A stretch of 64,000 nucleotides of DNA, from assembly GCA_003290165.1 (NCBI GenBank), contig QNQO01000821.1, positions 363,444 to 427,443 of the forward strand. The letters run 5' to 3'. The stretch is from Berberis thunbergii. Its lineage: Eukaryota > Streptophyta > Magnoliopsida > Ranunculales > Berberidaceae. The position numbers and the translations under genes are program-made. A model generated the notes under the pieces. It made no database searches, was not told the DNA's origin, and was given only the letters and a program-made list of their open reading frames with translations. This document shows, piece by piece, positions 54,862 through 64,000 of the stretch (positions are counted from its first letter, which is position 1; the number at the start of each line of letters is the position of its first letter).

Positions 54862-57861
54862 AAATCATCATCATCATCATCAAAGCCCATTCCCGAGATT
54901 TTCGGGGTCGGCTACATGAATTTTGGTTCTCCAAGCAATGCGATTTTCCCACATTTCCTCACCTAATCCAAGCTCAATGATATCGTCATTCACCGTCTTC
55001 ATCCAAGTTTTCAACGGTCGTCCCCTCCGTCTACACCCTCCATTAACTTGCCAATCTAAACATTTTCTAATTGGCGCCGTGTTTGGTCTCCTCCGCACAT
55101 GACCAAACCAAGTTAAACGTCTTTCTCTAATTTTTTCCTCTATGGACGCTACACCTAAGTATCTCCTAATTCTTTCATTTCTAATTTTATCCTTATGAGT
55201 TTTACCACACATCCACCGTAACATACGCATTTCTGCTACTGTCATCCTATGCGTATGTTGTCCCATAGTAGCCCAACATTCTGAACCATATAGCATGGTT
55301 GGTCGAACAATGGTCTTATAGCATTTCCGTTTTAGCCTTGCAGGCATCCTTCTATCGCACAATACTCCTGACGTCATTCGCCATTTCAACCAACCAGCTT
55401 TAATCCTGTGGTCTACATCTGCTCCAATAGCCCCATTCTTTTGAATTATAGACCCTAGGTATCGAAAGCCTCACACTCCGGGACCTCGACACCTTCGATC
55501 TCAATTGCATTACTTCTCCCTCTTGGTTCACACCCAAAGTTGCACACTGGATACTCCGTCTTCGAACGGCTAATTCTAAAACCTTTACTCTCTAAAGCCT
55601 CCTGCCACTTAACTAGTTTCTAACCTAAGCCTGCACTAGTCTCATCCATCAAGACAATATCATCTGCAAATAACATGCACCAAGGTACATCTTCTTGCAG
55701 ATGTCTCGTCAACTCATCCATGACCAAAGCAAAGAAATATGGACTTAACACCGACCCTTGATGTAGTCCTACTGTCACTGGAAATTCACTAGACATCCCA
55801 CCTACTGAGCGAACACTTGTTACAACCCCTTCATACATATCCTTAATGATATCGACATAACATTGAGACATTTTCTTCCTTTCAAACACCCACCAAATTA
55901 ACTCCCTGGGGACCCTATCATATGCTTTCTCCAGATCAACAAAAATCATATGCAAACTCTTACGTGCCTCTCGATATTTTTCGACAGTTTGCCTAAGCAG
56001 GAAGATGGCCTCCGTAGTAGACCTACCTGGCATAAATCCAAATTGATTCTCCGAAATCGTGGTTAAACGCCTAAGTCTTTGTTCTATAACCCTCCCCCAA
56101 AGTTTCATCGTATGACTCATAAGTTTTATCCCTCTATAGTTCGAGCAATTCTGGATATCCCATTTTGTTCTTATAAATTGGTACCACAATGCTATGCCTC
56201 CATGAATCTGGCATTTTTCTAGTTTCCAGAATCTTATTAAAGAGCTTAGTTAGCCATTGAATCCCAACTTCTCCCAGACATTTTCATGCTTCAATTGGTA
56301 TATCATCCGGTCCAACGGCCTTCCCTGTCTTCATTCTTTTTAAAGCTTCTCTCACTTCTGTGGCACTAACTCTGCGATGGAACACGCGATCTCTCCCTTC
56401 CTGTGAAGCATACCCTCCAAGTTTAACTCCCCTACATGTGTTCCATTGAGTAGGTTACAAAAGTAATCCTTCCATCTATCTAAAATAGTTTTTATCCTGC
56501 ATTAAGACTCTTCCATCATCATGCTTAACATGACTCAAGTCCCTAGTTTTTCATTCTCTAGCCTTCGCTATCTTGAAAATATCCTTCTCCCCTTCCTTCG
56601 TACCTAGCCTATTATAAAGAGCATCATACGCTCCTCTTTTTAGCTTCCCCTACTGTTCTACTACTCAACTTCTTAGCCTGCTTATAAAGCTCATAAGACT
56701 CTAGGCACTATCTTTTTGCCACGCCTTAAAGCATCTTTTCTTTTCCGCAATCGTTTGTTGCACATCCGCGTTCCACCACCATGTCTCCTTATCATAAAAA
56801 CCACCTCTTTTGGCCTGTCCTAACTCTTCCTTCGCACATCTTCTTATTCGGTTTGCCAAATGCTCAAAAAAATCCGCGCTACCAGTCTTATCCTTTGGTT
56901 CTAGATTATCCCCACCCTCTGAAACTGACTGGCCACCCAAAATTCTCTTTCGAAATCTTTGGCACACATCTCCCTGTAAGGTCCACCATTTAATTCTCAG
57001 TCTAACCTGTTCTATAGCAATACGACCCCTACTCTTAAGACAAAAAATCGAGAACTAACAGCCTATGTTGGGATGTCAGACACTCTCCTGGTATAACCTT
57101 ACAATTTTTACACCTACCTAAATCGTGTCTCTTCACAAGAAAAATAATCAATTTGACTTCTATTATGCCCACTCGCAAAGGTCACCAAGTGATCTTCCTT
57201 CTTCTTATAAAAAGTATTTACGATCCAAAATCCTGAGCTAAAGCAAATCTAAAATAGAAATCCCCGCAGTGTTTCGATCTCCAAAGCCTTGACCTCCATG
57301 TACCCTCTCATACCCAACTCTATCCTTACCGACATGACCATTCAAATCCCCGCCTAGGAAAACCCTATCGGAAGAGGGAATTCCAATAACTAACTCCTCT
57401 AAAGAGTCCCAAAAATCCTTCTTAGTCTCCTCATCCAAACCCACTTGGGGTGCATACACACTAATAACATGCACTATCTCCAGTTCTAAAGCTAATTTAA
57501 TACTTATGATTCTATCCCCAAACTCCTAACGTCGACTACTGCATCCTTAAAAACTTTATCTACCACTATTCCCACCCCGTTCCTAGTGCCATCTTTACCA
57601 GAATAGAAGAGTTTGAACCCTCCTCCTAAATCTTTAGCCTTGTTCCCCTTCCATTTTGTCTCTTGAAGACAAACTATGTTTATTTTCCTCCTACGCATGA
57701 CATTCACTAATTCTATTGTCTTTCCCGTCAAGATTCCTATGTTTCAAGAGGCTAATCTAATCATTCTACCTCTAGTTCTAACAAGTACGAAAAAAAAAAT
57801 TAAACTAAATAACAAGTACAAAATCATCTTTCCGATGCTATCTATATACTCACATGGTTCT
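54862..57861 (-). mobile_element. RTE-clade LINE, near full length, inactive
   Basis: Minus-strand coding order is endonuclease, RT, C-terminal region. The 3' end is a (TGA)n/(ATC)n trinucleotide run (54868-54882 on +) rather than poly-A, the hallmark of RTE elements. Possible target-site duplication: CTGTAGAATGG at 54851-54861 and CTGTAGGATAG at 57862-57872 (9 of 11). It lies in a GCP4 intron, in the same orientation as the gene. Confidence 0.88.
54880..57731 (-). pseudogene. RTE LINE endonuclease-reverse transcriptase, inactivated
   Basis: Segments: endonuclease 57731-57504 (NIVCLQETKW) and 57474-57238 (VISVYAPQVG, FLGGDLNGHVG); a middle part 56967-56701; RT 56189-55620 (NYRGIKLMSH, FGFMPGRSTTEAI, DLEKAYDRVPRE, GLHQGSVLSPYFFALV, catalytic LFADDIVLMD); C-terminal region 55389-54880 (YGSECWAT, MLRWMCG, RRLTWFGHVRRRP). 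These are the RTE signatures. The tryptophan of the usual endonuclease start is a stop (LAS then stop, NIG) near 57755, and several frameshifts separate the parts. Confidence 0.88.
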
Positions 57862-60339
57862 CTGTAGGATAGTGTGATGGATATAGACTATGTATGCAGA
57901 GAATCACGTATGCACATACTTAGTTGATGTGATGTCTTAATTAATTAATGTAAAAAGGTAACTTACCTTTCATCATAAAAATTGGATTGCTGTTAGGTAT
58001 AATCAGTCATCTTTACAATGAAAAGAATGTCTTCATGTTCAGAAAAAAAAAGTGTATCTTATTTTCATTATACATGTTTCATGTGTATATACAATAAAAT
58101 CCAAATACATAATAACAAATTTTCATGAAACTTCATATGCCACATTAAAATGAAGAAAAATTAAATAAACAAGTAAACAATGGTTCAAGGGTCAAACAAC
58201 ATTACAAAAATACATGTCCTAAATCACATGCCCCCTGACACACATACACACCAAAAAACAAAAAGAAAAAAGGTTAAACTCAAAACCTGGATATAGAACT
58301 GCAGGTTCTATCAAGAAAGCCATATGCTCCCTCACACGCCACATTGAACTAAACCCTTGCCTACGCTGCTGAGATATGGACAGTTAGTTCGATCATGACG
58401 AAGTTTAGCAAAATTTGTGTGATCTTGATGCATCACAGAAGCCCAGGATTCTCCAACTCCATTTGAGTTCTCTTCAGCCTGAGCAAATACTGGAAAACTT
58501 TGCATACCTGAAGATAATTTACAGGTAGGAAGAAAGGATGTAGATGAGCATATATGAAATTCTACTCCTGTGGAGATAAGAAGACTGTTAATATAGAAAA
58601 TGATGAGATTATGGTCTTACTTTGAGAGCACATCTTGGCTAAAGAATAGTTGTAACGGCCAATCAACAGAATATTCAAGAGCAAATACCGTCCCATCCAT
58701 CAAGGGATGGCTCATAAGAAACATTTCCTTGAGAGGTATGGCCCGATTTTCCATCAATGCTGGCTCTTAACTTAGGTAAATCTGGTTGGGAGACGTTACC
58801 GTGATTCCAATGAAGGCATCCTAATTACAAAGATACATAATTTATTTACCAAAATTTCTATAAAACTAGAAATATTCAGAGTATTCAACATTAATGGATA
58901 ATGAGAGCATAAACTCTATTCCAAAGTGTACCTCAAGATACTCTAGAAAAATATTTCTCTCATCACTATAGTCTTTATTGCAGCCTGCAAATCAAAAACT
59001 TGGTTCAGAATTATACACATCAAGTTCATTTGGAGGAAATACATACAAAAGTCGCCACAATAAAATGATTTAAGAATAAAAGGACCAAAGTCTGGGTACA
59101 GTCACTTCGAATTGCACAGCTCTTTTTCAAGATTGATCACACTGAAAGTGCTAGACAACTCAAATTAACTATGCATCATTTGTTAACTGCTTCAAGGTTC
59201 ATTATTTCAGCCTTACACAGGATAACCGATTTCCAAATCATAAGGTTCACAGAAGCACTTAAAGCTGAAATCAAAAGCTTTGGCAGGGTGATAAGCACAC
59301 GCAACGGTTTCCACATATAAGGTTTTCCCGCATACAAAGGATACCAAGACTATATTTTCTATAATCTCTTCTCCACGTAAATAGACATGACCATGGGTAT
59401 CATTTGAGCCTCATAAACCTCATATAGCCATATGCACACATCCCGATTAAGAGTGTTGGATGCTTCTCGTACAGGCAAACTACATGTTCAGATCAACACA
59501 CTGAATTCCTGAAAGGGTGTGTCCTGTTAGGTATTAATTTCTTTCATTTCCCAACAGGAAAAGATATGAAAACAAAAAGTTGCGTCATAATTTTATCTTC
59601 TTATCATCTTCTTAGGTGTGCCCATACAAATAAGTAAAGCGGATTAAGGCACAAGGTAAGCAAAGAAACATGGAAGCATGCAACCCAAAAATAACAGTAA
59701 TTATTATTTAAAGCAATCAAAATGTTGATGATAATAATAATCATAATAATAATAACAAATTAACAACAATGATTATAACCGGAGAATAGAAATTACAGTT
59801 GTGCTGAGCTTACAAGCTGGAATGGAACCATCAGATCTGCTTCAGCGGTAGAATGACGGGGTGGTAGACGCATCAGTTGGCGACTCTCTTCAAGAAAACA
59901 CTGACATGTTGAAAAGGCTTAGACAACACAAATATGTAACAATGTGGAATATCTGATCAGGAATAATTTGCATGTTATAATATTACATCTGAACTGACAA
60001 GTAAAGAACACAGAGGTCCTTTTATAAAAACAGAGAAGTGTATACTTCAAACTTTAATGTGTTAAATAAAGGTAGGGGAAAATGTGTCCTTTACCTGAAA
60101 AAAATCTCCTTTTGCTAGGAGAAAGTAATCTTTTAGGGCCTTGAGGTGGCCATTCAAGTCAGCACGCACAACCACAAGCTGTAAAATAAAATGTGAAATA
60201 GTAAAAACAATGAAAGAAGTGTCCAAAGGAACACATTCTCAAGAGAAAATGTACTAAAACCATGAATTTTTATCCTCCTGACTGTTTTAAAGAAAAAACA
60301 TAGACTTGAATTTTATCCCAAGCAAAGATATACTTTTGT

Positions 60340-60960
60340 CAACCTATGTAACTACGATACAGATACGGGTATCGGTATCCAATACCAATACAGGCATCGA
60401 TATCCGACACGGATACTAGACGGGACATGTGGGGCTCAAAAAAACATAATACGGGATAAATTGAGGACACACCTGTAGATTTTAGTATTTTTTACTTTTT
60501 CAGTAATAAGTTTTGAATATTAGTTATTCATTCACTTATAGGTCAATATTGTTATTGTTACACATGTACTACTAACATGCCATTATATGCTTGTAAGTTG
60601 TAACATTTGTAAAGAATTGAAACTTTTCAAGATATGTGAAAAAGTTGATGATCTAAGCATGGAGTGTCCAATGAGAATATCCATAAGTATTGACACGTGA
60701 ATCCAACATAATACGTGTCGATGTACCTTTTTTTTATATAAATACATAGTTGTCAACCCATACCAACTTTCTCCTTCCTTGCCCTTCCATTTCTTTCACA
60801 GACCTGGTCCTCTTCTCCACCTTTAAAATCATTTTTTTCTATTTTTCCGTTTACTTCCTTCCCTTCCCTTCTTCATTCTGCTTTCTCACTCACTCTTTCC
60901 CTCTCAGACACACTCTCCCTCTATCATGATATGATTCTTGGATAGATTAGAGAATGATGA
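60340..60960. repeat. intronic repeat with GGTATCGGTATCC-type motifs
   Basis: Within the GCP4 intron 60179-61015, the stretch GATACGGGTATCGGTATCC, then CATCGATATCCGACACGG, has a strongly self-complementary period of ~6-12 bases. A matching ACACGTGAATCC/AATACGTGTCG pair lies at ~60690-60725. I read it as an inserted repeat of unknown class. Confidence 0.4.
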
Positions 60961-61492
60961 AATAAAACTATATTTTTTGAAGTTGGTGTTGGGTGTCAAT
61001 ATTTGTCAGACATACCTGCCAAAGATGACTTGCTGCAATAGCTCGGACAGAGTCAACAACACATTCAAATGATCTTTTGTGGAACTCAGATGATTCCTTC
61101 AGGAGAAAAACCAACTATTTAGTCTAAAATGTAATACAAAAAACTACATAAAGAAAATGAACAAATTCACTATACTAAACACAAGGGAATACTCCAAAGA
61201 GTAGTTGCATTGACGAAGACCTTCAGCCCTTGAAGCATGGCATCAATCTTATCAGCCTCAGACTGTGGAAGTAGTTCTTCCCCAATCAGTTTTATATCGA
61301 CAGAAATTCCTTCTGAGAAGCAAAACGTCCCGCAAACCCTTGAAGTTTATATGATCCTCTTGATAACTGCAGATGAGAAGCTGCATCCTGACATCTAAAA
61401 GCAGGACTTGGATTTCGTAGGACCCTTACTGCTTTCCCAGCAAAAAGAATTGCTTCTGCAACACGCATATGGATATAATCCGGTAACATGTC

Positions 61493-63667
61493 CTGTGTGA
61501 TTCATGAAAAAAAAAAAAAAAACTTAACAAGTTGAAATGATTAAGATTCAGCCCTCTACAGAGAAAAAAAAAAATTGGAATGACAAAAGGATTTACTGTT
61601 AAATACATGCATAACATTCAAAGGGAGTGCCCTCAAGGAAAGAGTGGCCCATGTCACAACAGAATTAAAAATGGAGAGATCTCAGTTCCAATAAGCAGAA
61701 ACAAGTGTAAATTCAGATCAAGAAACTGAATGTGTAGAAAGCGAAACAGTCAAGAGTACCAGGAGAGTCTAAAACAAAGTATAATTTACATTAGAATGTC
61801 AAAAGCAATGTTGGTCTTCAGTAAGATGTTCAAATATAAGCATTTTAATTTTTTACTAATTAGATGATACAATTTGCAGGAACCATCAAGTCGCTCCCAG
61901 ACAGACTGGACAAGACTTTGCTAAATTGTTACAGCTATGTGCTTGTAGATAGCAGATCTACAGGTGACAGAGTTGATAAAATGGAGCAGAATCCAGCGGT
62001 AAGAAGAAAAGTGATAACGAATGACAAAGACAGGAACCTAAATTCTGAAGTAGAAGAGCACCAAAGGGACAGATAGGAAACTATTTTTAAATCAATAACA
62101 TGAAAATGGTTTGTCCTTTTTGTGGTTCCTCAAGTGAAATGACTAAACCTTCCAATAGTTCACTATTCTTTTCAAGAAACTGTGTTATATCCTTTTTAGC
62201 TAGAAAAAAAAAGTATTCGGCTTATAAATGGCAGAATGCTGGTTACTGTTTAAGGACCAAGTAAGAAATGGAGTAAAGATTCTCCAACTAAGAACATTAG
62301 GATATATACAGCATCAATTATATAATGAATATGAAATCGGTTATTAATGACAGGATTGACAGCAAAAAGTCTCTTCTATCAACAATAATAAAATAGGACT
62401 TGCAAGTTAGAACAGATAGAGATATTTCCAGATGACTGGAACTGTGGAACATGATTCACGTGACATGCCAGTATTTTTTTCTTTTTTACTTGTTAGTTGT
62501 TTCCATCAATAATGATAAAGTATATGAATATAAGCAAAGAGTTCAAGTGCAAAGCAGATGAGAGTAAAGATATTAACAAACAAAAGCAATATGAAACTTG
62601 ACCCGTCAAACATATCTTCATGTACCTCCAGGAGGCTCCACTGGCAACTTCACCGAACCCAGAGGTATCCACAAGGTACCCCACCCCAGTTCCACGCACC
62701 TCATCTAACGGCACATCGATGCTTTTAAGTCATTGGACTTTCATGTTAGACAGTCAAACTATCTCTTTCAAAATCCCCAGTTCCCCCATAAACTAGGAAA
62801 TGAACAAGACTTCCATGCATGCTTCCCCTAAGGCAATTATGTTGATCAGTCCCATTTGGAAAACTAACCCTCTAGCTTCTTGAGGCATAAACTAACTCAA
62901 TCCTGTCTCGATAAACAAGAACGCCAAACCTGTATGGTCGTGAACAAAGAACAGTGGACAATGTGGTCCATAAATTCCTCAGTCTGTTAGACAACTGATA
63001 ACAAGGACATCCATTAAATGTGAGAAAATTTCTTTAACAAATTTGTTTACGCTAAGGATTATATTGATAGTTCACCGGAAAGGTTTTCTTTGCACATCCA
63101 CGGGGAGGGAGACAGGAATTTGGCACTCCAAAACTTTCTGGCCTAAAAGGAAATGAAAACTGAAAGTAACCTATAAGAATTTTTTTTTTTTTTGGTTATC
63201 CGATATGAATGGGAGATATGGTCCAGACCCATCAATCCCCATCAACATAAATCAGAAGTATACCCAATTGCTCTAAAGGAAAACTGACCTACGAATTCTT
63301 CTGTCATTCAAGGCAAGCGTAACGAACAGATGACTTCTCATGCCAATCTTGATGAACACCTCTGACAGGTACCTCCTTCCACCCTTGACCAAATGAACAA
63401 TGCCACTACTGAAGTGAAATCTAGTTTACAAGTAGGTACAACCAATTAAGTAATGACAAAATCTAATGTCTTTAAAACTAAAGTGTTCTGTTAAAAGGAA
63501 AGAAGTTGAAGCAATTTTTTAGAGAAACGACAAGCATGGCACAGTGGAATCACATATAGCAATAGTGATGAACTACAAAAAGGAGTAAATCTTGGAGACG
63601 GACATGATACCACAGGTTCTGTGCATGTTGAAAATGCACACCACATAGTATGGGATTTCAAACATAC
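61493..63667. other. GCP4 intron, nothing else recognised
   Basis: A 2.2-kb intron with T-runs and A-runs. A GC-richer patch at ~62630-62715 gives a short minus-strand frame (MPLDEVRGTGVGYLVDTSGF) that I cannot assign. Confidence 0.45.
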
Positions 63668-63788
63668 CAGGAATATATGAAATCCAAGGTGCCAATCGGC
63701 CAGTGATGCATCATCCGGTGATTTACGTAATGACTTGTCCAACATTTCAGGAGAAGTGGAATCGTTGGATATTTCCAAATCTTCCTGT

Positions 63789-64000
63789 CTAGAATATAAC
63801 AAATGCATAGCACATTATGTTTTTTTCAAAACTGTGTAAAAATTATATGCAACATGCTTAGATAAGAAAAACCAAAAATCAGACAGTAGGAATAAGATAT
63901 TGTCGACCATCGAGAAGATGAAAAGCATATATTGATGGACATTACTGAAATTATGAGGCTCAGTTATTCCCAGTCAAACTGTCTGTAAATAATTGAATGA
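63789..64000. other. upstream GCP4 intron
   Basis: AT-rich. No further exon is recognised before the end of the window. Confidence 0.45.

Larger units (their letters stand above)
52138..63788 (-). pseudogene. GCP4: gamma-tubulin complex component 4 (GCP4), 5' end outside window, damaged middle exons
   Basis: Exons on the minus strand, in transcript order: 63668-63788 (DDASLADWHLGFHIFL), 61221-61492 (LPDYIHMRVAEAILFAGKAV), 61016-61096, 60095-60178, 59814-59900, 58932-58984, 58621-58820, 58287-58507, 54405-54493, 53544-53691 (SQSFLDIGSVSRILDS), 52295-52417 and 52138-52200 (stop at 52138). GCP4 is a gamma-tubulin ring complex subunit that nucleates microtubules. The first ~230 codons lie beyond 64000. 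Exon borders are conserved, and the last four exons and three of the earlier ones are intact. Lesions: exon 61221-61492 is one base out of phase (frames switch near 61310-61325); exon 58932-58984 needs three single-base additions and has an in-frame TAG; 58621-58820 has losses near its start and an extra T near 58690; 58287-58507 lacks at least three single bases. An RTE LINE sits in the intron after 58287. Either a pseudogene or a gene in locally poor sequence. Confidence 0.88.

Noticed and set aside
62493..62714. 73-residue minus-strand frame
   Set aside because: It lies in a GCP4 intron, has no recognised domain, and runs into AT-rich hydrophobic chance sequence.
1..64000. CRISPR arrays, operons or bacterial mobile elements
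   Set aside because: The window is plant nuclear DNA with spliced genes; no regularly spaced repeat-spacer array is present.

Overview
This is a plant nuclear window, almost certainly from a eudicot. It is AT-rich, its genes carry GT-AG introns, and it holds plant gene families (a TOPP-type PP1, DUF538, a UTP14 homologue, plant GCP4), a canonical MIR164 hairpin, and many plant transposons: a chromovirus, a Copia element, L1-type and RTE-type LINEs, tRNA-derived SINEs, hAT derivatives and MITEs. The species cannot be fixed from the sequence.

Layout. 0-7.3 kb is repeat-rich. It has a possible first exon of an unknown gene (433-520), two diverged ~0.95 kb direct repeats with LTR-like ends, and a decayed L1-type LINE. 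8.1-9.0 kb holds a small foldback MITE upstream of an intact, intronless DUF538 gene. 9-18 kb is mostly non-genic, with a diverged tandem duplication (~11.6-12.4 and ~13.4-13.9 kb), a SINE with perfect 15-bp duplications, and a T-rich direct/inverted repeat array. 18.35-20.97 kb is an intact four-exon PP1 gene of the TOPP8/9 type. 21-27 kb contains a truncated tRNA-Asn, two hAT-type non-autonomous elements and a MITE that also occurs at 15 kb. A MIR164 locus with a TATA box lies at 27.4-27.6 kb.

29.8-63.8 kb is the most unusual part. Three neighbouring housekeeping-type genes are recognisable exon by exon, yet each is damaged. UTP14 (+) has nonsense codons, frameshifts and a lost splice donor. 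A leucine-carboxyl-methyltransferase-like gene (+) has a chromovirus in exon 1, a Copia element in intron 1, missing central exons and a premature stop. GCP4 (-), whose 5' end lies beyond the window, has a cluster of single-base indels in its middle exons and an RTE LINE in an intron. The intact PP1 and DUF538 genes lie outside this block. This looks like a duplicated segment losing its genes, but local sequence error is a real alternative for GCP4.

The intact genes are not functionally linked. MIR164 is expected to down-regulate NAC transcription factor mRNAs, PP1 is a serine/threonine phosphatase catalytic subunit, and the DUF538 protein is probably secreted.
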